The notes: generated by a model not told the origin, from the letters alone. 64,000 bases of DNA from Aporrectodea caliginosa (GCA_020284085.1 JACEVL010000162.1:1095766-1159765); one strand, 5' to 3'; shown: positions 24,966 through 37,819, numbered from the stretch's first letter. Program-made: numbers and translations.

Positions 24966-25597
24966 GTACATACGATACGATCAGTCGATGGTGGCTATTA
25001 AGCAAATCACAGTTGTAGTTTTTATGAACGACGCCAAGTCATAGCAGAGATTATTAGCGACGCCGTTCCATTTGGTCATAGGTTTATGTCTGGCATCATC
25101 CGAAGATGCTGTTTAACGACGCCATGTCATTACACAGATGATTCGCACAACCTCCTCCTTGATTTGGGCTTGGGACTGGCACTACGAGAGCACGGGAAGA
25201 GAGCGGCACTTCCGCAGGTAAGTTCGTTGCGAAGGTGTATAAACCAAATAAATGTTGTCAAAAATAACAATAACGTAAAAAAGAAAACATATTTATTGCG
25301 TCGAGACATACGATTCAAAGGTATCTAATATAATATATATAAATTTTATACATTAAGAGTTAATTGCGAGAAATGACTTCACGGACATTTCCGTATTGAC
25401 TTCTTTCTGTAGGCTTTTGACAGGCATGGTAGCGTACGACATTAGTGAGATAATTTGTTAATTTTGTTGTTATTATTATAGAACTATAGCCCCAGTATAA
25501 TAGCGTATACGACTGTTTCAATTTGGATGTGAAACGACCTATAGCGCCTGAAGATAATTTCACAGGTCCGGGGCGACTGCTCTCTTACTTAGTTTAA

Positions 25598-26608
25598 CCC
25601 TAAATGGTTCCTTGGGGTGCAATCTGCACCCCCTGGCCGTTTCTATGGCTACTCACGTGTTATTATTAAAATTTCAGCAGTTATCTTCTAGGAAGAGTGT
25701 ACCATTTTGTCCTATAGTCATGCATAAAACGATAAAAAAGAGTTGAGGTCAATTTTTGCCAGCACAGATTCATCGAGGGTGCAATTTGCACCCCAAAATT
25801 ATGACGTTGATATGATAAACAAATTCAGGTAATTGGTCTTAATTACTGCAATAATTTGTTATGTTATTATATTTTAGAACACTTCCTGATATTAGTTTGA
25901 CCTTTTTAGAAGTCAGCCACAATGTTTTGCTTACATTTCAAGTAGTAGAAAATAAATAACACCATGGCTAGGTAGGCTATTCCACAGCTGAAGCTCTTCG
26001 ACTGATTATGGAAGAGGATACAGAAGTTGATGAAGACAGTGTAGCTGAAGGTGATGCCGATGATAGCGAAGATGGAGATTATTTGCCTGAAGTTGGCACT
26101 GCCTCTGATAACGAAGATCATGTGTCCGCGGAATTCGACGAATCAGAAGATGTCAGTGCGTCTGACGAAGAGCAGGTAAATGAACCATCTACTACACGGA
26201 ATACAAGAGGAAGAGGTCGTGTAAGGGCTGGCACTGCAAGATGAATTACAAGAGGTACACGTGGAGTAGGATCTGAGATACCAGCTAAAGTGAAGAGGAC
26301 ACAGGGACGTTGTCATCTGTGCCCGCGCGAGTTTGACAGGAAGACGCGCAAATTCTGCGATAAGTGCTGTAGGCCTGCTTGTCCCGCACACTGTCAATAT
26401 ATCAAATGTGTGGGGCAAATGTATGTAACTGAACGACTTAGATATGTCATTTGGAGAAAACATTGAACAGTATGTTTATATAAAATACGTGGTATTCGAT
26501 TACCGGTAGACAGAGCGTATCCTTGATTTGTAGTCTCAAACAAATAGGGGGTGCAGTTTGAACCCCAAGGACCTGGAACGTAACTTTCTTACATGGGCCC
26601 ATTGAGGG
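25598..26608 (+). mobile_element. piggyBac transposon, internally deleted, TTAA target
   Basis: The left end CCCTAAATGG follows TTAA (25594-25597). The right end CCATTGAGGG, with CC of the ...GGCCCATTGAGGG run, precedes TTAA (26609-26612). Subterminal GGGGTGCAATCTGCACCCC on the left and GGGGGTGCAGTTTGAACCCC on the right form the usual inner repeats. It carries only the N-terminal acidic region and C-terminal cysteine-rich domain of a piggyBac transposase. Confidence 0.92.
26008..26466 (+). pseudogene. piggyBac transposase remnant: acidic N-terminus joined to cysteine-rich C-terminus
   Basis: The ORF starts MEEDTEVDEDSVAEGDADDS and is strongly acidic, as are piggyBac transposase N-termini. 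A single TGA at 26242-26244 interrupts the frame. Reading through it gives RGRCHLCPREFDRK, a run CDKCCRPACPAHC and a stop at 26464. The spaced Cys/His pairs match the cross-brace cysteine-rich domain that binds the terminal repeats. The whole DDD catalytic core, normally ~400 residues between these parts, is missing. It could bind ends but not cut DNA. Confidence 0.88.
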
Positions 26609-26787
26609 TTAAATAAGTAAATACTCCCTGAATAAAATCTATTCATTTTATGCGCATACTGTGTGGTTATGAGACGGGCGGTTAAGACGGATCTAAAAAA
26701 GAAAAGTAGCGTAGCTATTGGACACCTCTTTTAAGTTTTCCATACTACTTATAAGTTAAAGACATAAAAGGAATTGAGCTGTAATTG

Positions 26788-26965
26788 AAGAGCTGTAATA
26801 TGCCAAAACTAATCTTTGTCGGCGGAAACGGCCTATGTTGTCATAAGCTGCCGTTAAACTGTGGACACAATTGAGCTGTAATTGAGCTGTAATAATAAGA
26901 GCTGTAAAATGCCAAGAAATCTTTGTCGGCGACAACGGCCTATGTTAAACTGTGGATCCATCCAA
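26788..26965 (+). repeat. Two copies of the GAGCTGTAATATGCC repeat
   Basis: Tandem copies at 26788-26868 and ~26893-26960 share AATCTTTGTCGGCG and ACGGCCTATGTT, the second shortened. Same family as 20208 and 21600. Confidence 0.8.
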
Positions 26966-27065
26966 CATGCGTTGGAATCTTTATGCTGAACCTAATAATT
27001 TCTGACAAGACGGCGTCGTATAACAATCGTATCATCACCATCCTTCTCCACCTCATCATCGTAAC

Positions 27066-27222
<157 letters not shown>

Positions 27223-28299
27223 GGTCAAGATCATCATCACCATAAACCAAAGGTCCTGTAGGCTCTGCGTTTCTTTGATCTTTTTGACTCCGTCACTGCC
27301 GTACTCTGACAGTGCCAGTCCCGAGTCTGGAGAAAGGAGGAGGGCGATGCCAATCATCATGTTACCACACAACGTCGTTAAAAAATCAACAAACCAAACT
27401 CTTTTACTATTGCATCCGCCTTATAAGCGAAAGACGTATGAAAAAAGTCGAATAGTCCAAGTTCAATCATCCATAATATTATAGACCAAACGCTGTCAGA
27501 ACGTCATACGATGTTTTCCAATGACTTTTTATGCGATAAGATATCGTGAAACCATGAGATCATTTGAGCATGGGGTTAGCGACTTCATTTTCTTAGCCTC
27601 GGCATATGAGAGCGAGTGGTCAGTTCTCTCCCTCGTCATCTGATCTCCTCACCGTTAGGGGAGGTGCAGGTGATTAAGCCTTGGTTTAAGCGATCTTTAA
27701 ATCGATCTACCATTATGACCGCCTTGTAAGTGAAAGACGTATGAAACGTAATCGTAATCGTAAATCCTAAATTTCGAAGGCACAATATAAAGCTAAGCGC
27801 AGGGCAACAGCTTATTCACGAGCGCTGCGTCGTATTAAGAACGTAAGTAAGTAGCCTTTTCATAATGCGAGTCAATCGATCACATTTTGCAAAGTATAGA
27901 CAGTTGATATTAAGTGTTACAGTCCTTGGATCAGGAAAACCCAAAAACTATTAGAAGTGGACTCGAACGCAATATACCCACTAATAGATGAGCCATTTGC
28001 AATCATTTGGCTTAAAATCCAATAAAAGTGCACATTCTTTCCGAGCAAAATTTGGCGGCGACCGGATGTTCAACCAGCGAGATCCCGAATCTGTTTGACG
28101 ACGCTATAGCTGTATCATAGCGAAGATGATTAGCGTAACCCTTCACCTTTATCCATAGGCTTAGGTCTTGCACCATCCGAAGGTGTGTCGGTTAGTTGCT
28201 GTTTGAGGACGCTCCGTAATTACGACGATTACTAAGATAACGCTATTTCTTTATTTAGGCGTTGGACTGGAAATGCCAGGGTACGTGCAGTGGCGGAAT

Positions 28300-29035
28300 T
28301 TGAAATATTATTACAGGCCTTTAGTAGAAACCAGACTTGTATAATTATGAGACACCAAACAGTGGGGGGACATCAATAAACCTTTCTCGAGACGTCTCGA
28401 GAGACAATTCAAGTCTGGTAGAAGCAATTGTGCATAGGTTGGTTTGTTATTTGGTGTTTTCAGACACTGTTACAACAAATAGTAGAAATAACCAGAGTAA
28501 TTCCGGAGTCTTTTATGCAGCATACAGATATCAAGACACAGTTATCACAGTAGGCTATAGTTCGTTTTCGACAGCTTCATAAAACATCGGTTAATGCCAT
28601 ATTTATAAACGTTATCTATTATTATGAATCTTAAGATATTATTTGGTAGCAGTTCTTGGTGTATGTACGTCGCAGAGCATGTACCAGTCCTACATTTTGT
28701 AGGCCTATGTTTAAGAAAATATGATGGCAATCCGTTAGGCAAAGTTTCAGTTGAACGACGATCGTTCCGTGGCTTATATTCGTCTTTACAAAGGTGCTAT
28801 TTAAATTATTATATACTCACATCACACGCAATTCCATTCGATAAGCATAATATATGACTGTATGTATTATGTAACTGTAATTGCACTGGTAAGTTCTCAT
28901 TTTTATAGCGCCTCTTGAAAAGTCTAATCATATGCGCTTCCCTCAATCAAATAGAATGGTCTTCAACTGCTTGAGAAATAGAGGAAAAGAAAATAGAAAA
29001 AGGTATGCAACACGGTTTAGTATTATGTAGGCTTA
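28300..29035. other. No gene recognised; fragment of a LINE-type 3' tail
   Basis: Bases 28905-28925 read in reverse as AAGAGGCGCTATAAAAATG, like the LINE/SINE tail. Otherwise AT-rich unique sequence. Confidence 0.4.
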
Positions 29036-29039
29036 AGAG

Positions 29040-29215
29040 AGACAAAACAGAGGGAGAACCGGAGAGAAAGATGGAAGGAGAGAGAAAGATAGAGAGACAG
29101 AGAAAGAGTCAGAGAGAGACAAAGAGAGAGGGAGGGAGGCAGGGAGGGAGGGAGGCAGGCAGGAAGGGAAGGAGGCAGAGTGAGATAGGCAGAGCGAGTG
29201 AGAGAGGGAGGCATG
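29040..29215 (+). repeat. Polypurine (GA/GGGA) tract
   Basis: About 170 bp of almost pure purine on the + strand (GAGAGAC, GGGAGGGAGG units). It is a low-complexity tract with triplex-forming potential; its SLSLS ORFs are artefacts. Confidence 0.9.
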
Positions 29216-29489
29216 AGTCATTAGAAAAAGTGTTGACTTTGAGGTTGTAAGATGGAATTATGCCTTGCTGCATTTGAAGTGTATTTCGAATAAATCTCTC
29301 TACAGTCAAGAGTTCTTTCCTGCTGTTGTAGCTAGATCCGGGTCGGGACTATGTCAATAAACCATCCCAACAATCACCTCGCACAACGGTAGCTGCATCT
29401 CTCGAAATGGCAAACCTACGCCCGCCCAACGTGATAACCGCACAGCTGGTTGCAATGTTTGCATAATATTGTGTATCGATCTTCTGCTT

Positions 29490-30330
29490 CTCGGCCTCTT
29501 AGGCAGGTTCAAAGTCCGACGTCGCCACTTCTCTCGTTGTTGGGCCTTTTGTTTAGCTTACTGTAGCCATCTGTCATCATCCAATCTAGCATCATCTGTC
29601 TTGGTCTTCCTCTTATCCTCCTCCCCTCCATTTTTCCTTCAATGGCCATTCTTAGTAATGAGTCTCCTCTCAGCGTGCGTCCGATCCATTTCCTTTGTCT
29701 CTTTCTTATTGTCCGTATCAGGGCTCCTTCTACTCCAATCCTTCCCATCGCTTCGACATTAGTTTCATGTTCCGTCCAGCTGATATTATCTATTCTCCTC
29801 CATGTCTACATTTCAAAAGTATCCAGTCTTCTTATGTCCGCATTTCTCAGTGTCCAAGTTTCTGATCCGTACAACACCACATTCAATATCAGTGTCTTTA
29901 TCATCCTTATCTCCAGATTCCTGTTTAGTTTTTTTCTCAGCAGTTCACTTTTTGAGGACGTCTCCTTCTTAGTGCTAAATGCTCCTTTTAATTTCCCTGC
30001 GGCGTTTGGCATCTGTCGTGGTCATACTCCCTAGGTAGCAGATATCCTTCACCTGGTCTATTTCTTTTCCTCCAATGCTTAGGGGCCTATTCTAACTACA
30101 CTTTCCTCTCCTTTACTTATCTTCAACACCGTGTCTTTTTAATGTTTTTTTCTTTTCGTATTCGGTTGATATTGTCTTCAGTCTATCCATCATTGCCTGT
30201 AGACCTTAATTTCTGGCTTCTCGCCATCATTGCCTGGTCATCTGCAAACCTGTGCTTTGATACATATTCCTACTTAAATGTAGATATTAAATAGTAGTGG
30301 TGAGTGGGCATCCTTCTCCCCTCCTCCAGA
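29490..30330 (-). pseudogene. LINE ORF2, reverse transcriptase catalytic region to C-terminus
   Basis: On the minus strand the catalytic motif FADDQAMMARS (near 30215-30250) is followed by EIDQVKDICYL, KTLILNVVLYGSETWTLRNA, DIRRLDTFEM and IRKRQRKWIGRTLRGDSLL, then EGKMEGRRIRGRPRQ. This order is that of the endonuclease-reverse transcriptase LINE proteins common in invertebrates. Frameshifts separate the blocks, so it is inactive. Its C-terminus differs from the LINEs at 63119 and 33640. Confidence 0.88.
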
Positions 30331-30930
30331 TCGCCTATTGCTTATCTGTCAAGCTCTTAAATGTAGATATTAAATAGTAGTGGTATTAACAGTAGTCAGA
30401 AACAACAAATACCACAGAAGGACGAAGCACACCGAAAAGTTTGAAATAGTTGAAACAGATAACTGATTCAGAGACAATAGAAAGGGGAGACTAGAGAGTA
30501 GAATGTTATATGGGACATCCCTCTTCACCTATGGAGTCATGATTGAACAAAAATGCAGAACACAAGTGTGAGCTTCAGGAAGAAGACAGGGAATACGAAG
30601 GAAAGAACTAGTAGGACTTTCATCTGATTGGCCACTAGCCAGCACAAGAAAACCTAAAGACTGAATGACCTTAAAGTTCTAATTACAATCTTAGAGAGTG
30701 AAAGAAAGATCAGTATCACAGAATGAGTCCGCCAGTCAACTGCATAAACAAAGAGTGCACCAAATTTTGGGCAAATTTATGAAAGTAGAGTACGCCTATA
30801 ATTTTAAATAAGATTTACCTGTCAGTGCAAGACAATGAGACAAACCGATGTCAAAAATTTGAATAGGAACTTGGAATAATTGTACGTTAAAACAGTGAAT
30901 GAGTTCGAAGACTATTCCCATCATTTAAAT
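30330..30930. other. No gene recognised
   Basis: A GTAGATATTAAATAGTAGTGG block is duplicated (~30280 and ~30365), probably LINE debris. Nothing else seen. Confidence 0.4.
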
Positions 30931-30939
30931 ATTATCTGT

Positions 30940-31395
30940 TTAGGTCGAAGTATGAAGACTGAAATGGCGGACCAGGCTGATGATCGCCTCCTGGCCGCTG
31001 TTTCCAGAAACGACTTCCATGTTCTTCGGCCGCTTTTTCCTCCGATTATTGATCGTCATTACAAAATGAGACCACGCCCTCACAACTTTGTACTGCCCAC
31101 TAAAGATGATAAACTTGTTATCTCACGAGTCCTGTATAAAAAGCCATCCTCTGACCACTAAATTATGCTCATAAATCTCATCCCACGTTACTCTCTTAAT
31201 TAACTTAACAATTCATCAGGCAATAGTTGATAACAATTTGTTGCCTTATTGTCGCTCTAGCATTGGCTACTCGTTATATTTTACAATCTTGCTTAGCATT
31301 CATTTGTAACTTTTGTTAAATTGCAATGTACCTGATAGCGGTGTGACAATCAGTTTTGTTACCAATAAAACAAATAAAAAAATATTATAATAATA
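30940..31395 (+). pseudogene. LINE ORF2 C-terminus and 3' UTR
   Basis: ADQADDRLLAAVSRNDFHVL, LFPPIIDRHYKMRPRPHNF and ISRVLYKKP form the HVL..LFPP...Y.LRPR.H.F.LP...RVLY C-terminus of a LINE clade, as at 33640-33970. The 3' UTR ends in AATAAAACAAATAAAA, consistent with a polyadenylated retrocopy. Confidence 0.8.
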
Positions 31396-31804
31396 ATAAT
31401 AATTTGCAGGAAATTTATTACAAAAAAAAAACAAAGTCGGAAAGTTTGAGGTGATACACTAACAAATCTTTAAAACAAATGTTGGCATAGAAGTTATATG
31501 GAATATAATTTCTTCATTTAGATAACTATTTTTAAACAAGGAAAATTACAGTAGGCTGAATATCCTATTAGCATAAGTGGGTGTCTGGTGGCTGCAGGTT
31601 TAAAGTCAACGAAAGTTATGTTATGCAACAAAGAATGTTAGTTGTCCCAAGAAAATAAATGAGCGCCTAACTGATTTATCTACAATGTTCATAAGAAATT
31701 CTCAAGCATAAAATAATAAAGCAAGACAAATTGATTAAAAATAAAAGCATTGTTGGTTCAATTATTTAAAACCTTAAACAAAGATTTGTTGGCTCGTCCT
31801 ATAA

Positions 31805-32664
31805 TCAGAACTGAAAACCAAAAATCCGTTCATCATGGGTCCATTTCTTGTCAGCCACAATCATTCGACCACTGGACTCATCCAGAAGAATCCTCGTTGG
31901 ACTTCGTAATTGGTGCTTTTCTTTCCACAGCATTTCTCTCTTAAATTTCAAATCTGAATCCAGTAACAAAACTCGACTGTTATCTCGATCAACGACCATC
32001 ACGAATTCATTTTCATCGACAGCTAAATAGATTGGACGATTCAGTTGTGTGACATCTGATCCACGTTTTCCACCGAATGATTTCTTAAGTTTCGCATCTT
32101 CATCTACTACACATACTCTATCCGGATCAAAACCATGACTAACCAGGAAATGACCATTGGTCAGTTTTATAGCATGCCAAGGCCAAAAGATGTCTGCTTT
32201 TGATGATAGATTTATTTCACAGATCCATTGTCCTTCTGGCGAATATTCATTTAATTTATGCTTATCGCAGACAGTTAAAATGACATTCGATTCATCTGTG
32301 ACAGAGATACCCCATCCATAATCGTCTCCTGTTGACCATTTCTTAATTAATTTTCCACTTGGATCAACCCTCAGCATTTCATTTGACAGACCAATGCCTT
32401 TGCCATCGAAAATGTAGAGACATTTATTTCTGTTGCAGGATCCTATGTCACGTGGATCAATTAATTCCTTCAAATTCAATCGACGACTGAAACTCAATTT
32501 AATCGAATCGTAAACTTCAACTTCGGAACTCCTTCCACTCACAACAAACAATTCTTTGTCTAAGATCGTCAATCCATTGATCGATCTCTTTTCCACGGCT
32601 GCGGCTTTTGTACTGATCGACCCAATTGAACTTGGATCAGATTTGTATTTCTCCGGCAATCCAT
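31805..32664 (-). CDS. NHL-type beta-propeller protein, 3' terminal exon
   Basis: This 286-codon open frame ends in TGA at 31805-31807 and starts at a good acceptor (TTTCTGTTTTCAG, exon from 32664). The first two bases complete a codon begun upstream, so at least one more exon exists and the in-frame ATG at 32680 is intronic. Residues show repeated blades: GISVTDESNVILTVCDKHKL, NEYSPEGQWICEI, NGHFLVSHGFDPDRVCVVDE, RPIYLAVDENEFVMVVDRDN and RVLLLDSDLKF. The GxxxD..N.vlv.D....i...sp.G pattern is that of NHL/six-bladed propellers, a protein-interaction fold. No catalytic or membrane part is visible. The upstream exon, possibly RING/B-box or kinase in such families, was not found. Confidence 0.82.
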
Positions 32665-32814
32665 CTGAAAACAGAAACATTTCATGAAAGTATATTTAAA
32701 TTTTAAAACCGTTGAAATTGTTATTTTAAGCAAGAAAATCAATCCTTATCGCAATGAATTATTTTTCCTACTCTTATTAAGTGACAGAACAACGGTAGTA
32801 GTGACGATGATTAC

Positions 32815-33120
32815 TGTTAAACAGTCCGAGCTTAACCCAGTGGAAGGATATGATATAAACAGACAAACACAGAGAGACAGAACTTCACGTAAAAATCTAG
32901 ATACGGTTACACACAGAGATACGAGGTTACGTCGAGAGTGTCATGCACAGACAAACGCAGAGGACAAATAAATGAATGAATGTTAAACAGACCGAGGTTA
33001 ACTCAGTGGAAGGAAATGATATAAATAGAGACAGAATCTAAGTTAAAATCTATATGCGACTACAAAAAGAGATACAAGGCTACGTCGAGAGTGTCTTGCA
33101 CAGATACACAATGAAGACAA
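32815..33120 (+). repeat. Tandem duplication of ~175 bp
   Basis: GTTAAACAGTCCGAGCTTAACCCAGTGGAAGG ... is repeated from ~32990 as GTTAAACAGACCGAGGTTAA. Both include the block GAGATACGAGG / GCTACGTCGAGAGTGTC. Function unknown. Confidence 0.8.
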
Positions 33121-33639
33121 ATAGAGTTCCAAGAAATTTATCTTCAGGGTCACCTAAAACGTATGGAGAGACTAAAATTTCAAAACTACGTCTTTAGAAC
33201 ATCATAGAATCAACGTCTTATCATCGATAGACTCGTCATGGATTAGTAATAAAAGTTTGCATTATTCTCGAAATTACTTAATAGGAATAGTAGGTTTAAA
33301 AAATGAGAAATTGAGAAAGACATGCACAAAGAACATGATAAAGATATGATGCCAGAATGTTTTTTAATTGGTACCCTTGTTCAAAAATCACTTTGGTCTC
33401 AATTGAATAATCGGCGCCCAGTAGGCCTAGTCGTAAATGACATCAGCAATTACGACATTCCACAAATCTCTGTATTGACAAAACTAAGCAGCTCATAATT
33501 ATGAAGTAGTGGACCAGCCGTTGGAGTGGCTTTATTCTTTTCTGGATGGGCGGACAGTTAAGACCGAATCCCTCCAAGAACTTCAGGTACCTATGGCCCA
33601 TGTGCTCTCCATTAAGGCATTGGCCACCATCGCTAGGGC

Positions 33640-33970
33640 TACGACGATCTCCCCCTCCTCAACGCGTCGCTGCCTTTTGGGACTTTACATCGGCTGATAA
33701 TCGCCTTAAATTTGAGCTCTTCCAGAGGAAATGCAACGGATGCACTTCCTCTCGTCCGACATGGAACCCCTTGTAACGATGGTCGATGCAGCCGACGCAC
33801 GTCTGCTGAGGGCGGAGATGGGAGCTGATGCGCATGTCCTCAGTAGTCTTTTTCCGCCCACTGCCGACCGTCCTTACAACCTGCGCCCTAGGTTGCACCC
33901 TTTCATTCTTCCGACAACAGACGATCAAAATTATATTCGGAGAGTACTATATAAAAGACAATAACTTACT
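33640..33970 (+). pseudogene. LINE ORF2 C-terminal fragment
   Basis: FWDFTSADNRLKFELFQRKC (frame 2) continues after a frameshift as DAADARLLRAEMGADAHVL, SSLFPPTADRPYNLRPRLH and PFILPTTDDQNYIRRVLYKR. This is the same C-terminal block as at 30940-31395 and is disabled by the frameshift. Confidence 0.85.
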
Positions 33971-34639
33971 CTGGAACTTACTGTCGGTCTTAGATCTATT
34001 AATTCATTGCCTACTTTTACAGCCACACCTACTATGTTTGAGCAATTCTATACCATAGAGCCGGGCAGAAGGACCTATTATGAAATCACTTAACAAAACC
34101 AGTAGTAGAGTGACTAAACAACTGAATTATCTCTTATGTAACTTGATGTCGCTTGATGTTGTCCATCTGGGCTACCATACGACAATTAGCGCGTCCTCAT
34201 CCTCCGTACGCGTAGGGCGGTCTTCTAGACTAGCGATCTAAGTCGTAGCCCCGACGCGGAGAAGTGAGTATGTGCACAGTAGTCGTGCAAATACTCAGGC
34301 GCCGCCCCATGAAGTTCTTTGAATACAAGTAAACAAAGCATTACCGTCTTTTTGGCTTCGGTCGCGGACACCCTTCCCGTCCAGCGTCTCATCTTGGGAG
34401 CGGCTTGGAATAGCGAGGATGAATCCTGCGACTCCGCACTGTCCGACTGGCTGCGGATCGCTGCGACTGCATATCCGACGAGATTTTCTTCTCGAGGCTC
34501 TGTCGTCGATCGGCGCCAGACTGCGCGACAACTGTGTACGATCGGGAACGCCTAAAGATCCCCGTGGCCCCCACACGCCTCCATCTGGCTATGCGCCCTC
34601 CCACACACCGCTTTCGACCTCAGATTGAGCGACGAGGTC

Positions 34640-35085
34640 GCATGAGTGGTGGTCGGTCTACAACTGGGTTCGGCCATATGTGAGCCGCACAAGTGCGTAT
34701 GCGGCTTTCCTGCTTCAGCAAGGGGCTCGCATGGTCTCTCATGCTCATTTGAATTCGGTCGATAGGATATAGACACAGCACCATCAACGACCTCATCTGC
34801 CGCAGCCTGAATAGAGCTGGCACCACGGTAATCAAGGAACCGTCGGGTCATAGAAGATTGGATGGGAAGAGACAAAATATTCGGACCTTCAAAGAAGATA
34901 AACTGTCGTTCCTGTCGCCCTGGAGACCCTGTGGTCATCGACAGAGAGGGGCTTCCTTCGTGTCAGTGATCTGTCGCCGGCTGTCTGTCGAGAAGGGCCT
35001 CTGGAGACACGCGCGAGACAGCATTCCTCTTCCAAGGCCTTTCGTGACAGTTCAACGCTACAACGCGGTGGACTAACACGACACC
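34640..35085 (+). pseudogene. Reverse transcriptase C-terminal region, degenerate
   Basis: INDLICRSLNRAG, KEPSGHRRLDGKRQN, VVPVALETLWSSTE and RPFVTVQRYNAV appear in different frames. They match the NDLI.RAL..AG...KEP.GL.R.DGKRPDG ... PVA.ETLG ... QR.NA pattern of the non-LTR reverse transcriptase family whose core is seen at 62726-64000. The GC-rich sequence from ~34180 is probably part of the same copy. Frameshifts and stops make it inactive. Confidence 0.65.
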
Positions 35086-35774
35086 TTATTGGGGCTGCCC
35101 GGAGCCGAGGGCAGGCCGACCCATCCATTCTATGTTTTTCGTAGCTTGAACACAAAATCAACTATAAAATGAACTAATAATGATGGTAGCAATAAATAAC
35201 TAACGGGAAGAAACAGTAAATGGGATTAAATCCAGGGGCCGTAAACTGAATGACTTAGAGAGTTTGCCCGGCGCTGAGAAAGGTTGGGAACGAATGGTCA
35301 ACGCACACTTGTCCCATTTATACAGAATTTATTATGTATAGAACTTACGAATGACGTAATCGTTCTGCTATTCTGATCTATGACGGAGATATTTTAATAC
35401 ATGAAATTGAAATTTACACTCTTGCAGAAAAAATCTGTGTAATTAGCCATCCTACCGCTTTATCCTAGCCTCACAGCGTACATTCGGACGACAAATCCGC
35501 AACCAGTGGGATAATTTTACCTCCAGAGTATCGTAGGACCTTCATTTTCGAGGTCATTTGGCCTTTACTGTCAAATGATGATGTCCCATTATATGTCAGA
35601 GATAAAGAGAACTTTTCAGTCCACAATAAGTTAGTTGGTACTTGTGGCAATATAACAGTCATACGAAACCTCGCATGACCATCCTATGACCATCGTCTGA
35701 CCATTTAGTTCCAGATCACCTTCTATTTCAAGTACATACCCCGACTCCCTCGCTTTTCACATATCTCTACTTAT

Positions 35775-36165
35775 ATCCTAGATGTCTTGCACTGGCTTCT
35801 TATCACTGCGCGCATCCATTATAAGGCGCAGCTGAGCAGTGCCCCAAAGTATCTTCTGACTATATGCGAAAGCCGTTATCTGCGACCTCATCTCGTGCCT
35901 CGCGCTCTGTTGATTGGCTTGATCTTTTTGTTCCTAGGACTAGGACTGCCTTGGCTCAACGCCAGGCATTTGCTGTGGTTGGTCCCTCTACTTGGAATGA
36001 CCTTCCCCTCTGATTAAGGGCTAAACTAATGACTAGTTTTTCCTCTTTGGTCTATTGTTCTTTAAAGACGTTTCTTTTCCCCCGGGGTTTTCGTGCAGAG
36101 AGCGCCACTGAATAGTTATTCTGAGAGAGGCGCTATATAAATCTTTAGATACAATACAATATACT
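35775..36165 (+). pseudogene. LINE ORF2 C-terminal fragment with 3' tail
   Basis: DVLHWLLITARIHYK and APKYLLTICESRYLR, then in another frame TRTALAQRQAFAVVGPSTW, are the HWLPI..RI.YK ... FAVVGPS.WN segments. It ends GAGAGGCGCTATATAAATC with an ATACA-type tail to ~36190. Confidence 0.85.
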
Positions 36166-36179
36166 ACAATACAGTACAA

Positions 36180-36420
36180 AACAATACACTTGACCTCATA
36201 TGGGTCAACTTTGGTTAATCAGGAATTGCCATTGGTAGAGTTTCGGATTATGTTTTTGTTTTGTAGAAGAATGGCAGCACCTTCATAAAAGAGAGATTAG
36301 TTATTATGCGCTGTGACTCACAGAAAAACAGGTACAGCTAACTTTTGACATTTCGAATTACCTTGAATGTCAAGGTCATTTGAACTCTTACAAAACCAGT
36401 TGATCTGTTGCTTGATATAA
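36180..36420 (+). repeat. Repeat shared with 38700-39125
   Basis: The stretch CTTCATAAAAGAGAGATTAG ... CTGTGACTCACAGA recurs near 39015-39065. Both regions are dotted with TGACCT/AGGTCA words. Family unknown. Confidence 0.6.
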
Positions 36421-37800
36421 TAGATCACAAAATGCAATTACAACAGAGTGGCGGGTATTGTCGTTCGGAATCCGTGCAGCAATAAACCTTAGACTTGACA
36501 TCGAGATCATCTTTCTAAGACTTAAGGCTGTGGAGATATAAATAGTCACATGGAACGTCACTGATTTGTGGGATATATCATGGAGACTGTAGTCTCAGTC
36601 AATGTATAAACTGAAACTATAAATTCCCTAATAAAGTTCGAACACAGTGTTGATATTGGGAGTCTTTTGTTTATTAAAGTTCCTTAATCTGTGATAAATG
36701 CTTTTCATGCATACCATTTTAGGAAACGTGATATTGTTTGCAATACCTTTAAGCGTATCTTGAAAGTTAACAGATTCTCTTTTTTTCTTCTGTTGTTCAA
36801 TGAGGTCTTGCCTCGGAGCTGCAAGGAAAAGATAACTTTACTCCATAGTCTCAAGTATGTAAAGCTCTCATTGCTAGACGTGAGAGTCAAAGTATGAGTG
36901 TTCAGAAGCTCGGGCACATTGAACGAATGTTCATGGGTTAAGAATGAATGTTCAAATTATTCAGAAAGAAATTCGTTATTAAGATATCTTGCCTACTTGA
37001 TCTAGAGTTTGATGTTGCCCCGCTGACCTCGTTGCCCTTTGCTGGAACAGATAATTAAAAACTATTAATTATTTCCATTTTTCTTTTTAACTGCAATACC
37101 ACTTTCTGTAATGGGTTGCGGTGTGTCAACCCAGTGATTCAATATTAAACGAATATATATATAATCAAGTATCTTACTATTAAAGTGAAATTTTGCCACG
37201 TTATAGATTATAATATTAATAATTATAATATAATTAACCATAGCCTAATAAGATACAAGTTCAGTGTAAGGATCGATCAATAGAAAAGATACAGTCAAAT
37301 CAGACACGTGAAAAGCATAATATTGACTGTAGGATTTAATAATAACTTTAGGCTAAGATAAGTTTTGTCTGTAGGTGAAACTTGCACATACTCATTCGCT
37401 GTAGGATGCAAAATAGCTCGTTGAACGACGGTCATTCCCCGCAGGTTGACTTCCAGCATCCTAAATATAATATGATACATTATAAGTTGACGTTAATTCT
37501 TGTCTTTCGATATATTTAAACCTAAACCTTCCTTTCTATTTTTCTTTTTTTCTTTTTTATGTCGGCCAATGTGTAGCTATTAAGTTCTCCAAAGAGCTGC
37601 CAAACAAATTGTGATAAACGAATGTTCAAAAGTAGCACGCAATCTATATTGCCATTAGCCAAGTCTCAACACGAATAATGCAGAAGTAGAAGGTGATTCT
37701 AATACATATGTAGAAAGTGGCTCTAATAATAATTTTTTCATTAATTGCTATTTATTAGTAATTTCTATCCAGAACAAGGAGGCATCGAAGAACCAATCCA
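36420..37800. other. No gene recognised
   Basis: AT-rich sequence with no supported coding region or array. Confidence 0.4.
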
Positions 37801-37819
37801 AAGAACAATTTGAAATAGA

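Noticed and set aside
29023..29309. Ser/Leu-rich antisense ORFs
   Set aside because: Opposite strand of a polypurine tract.
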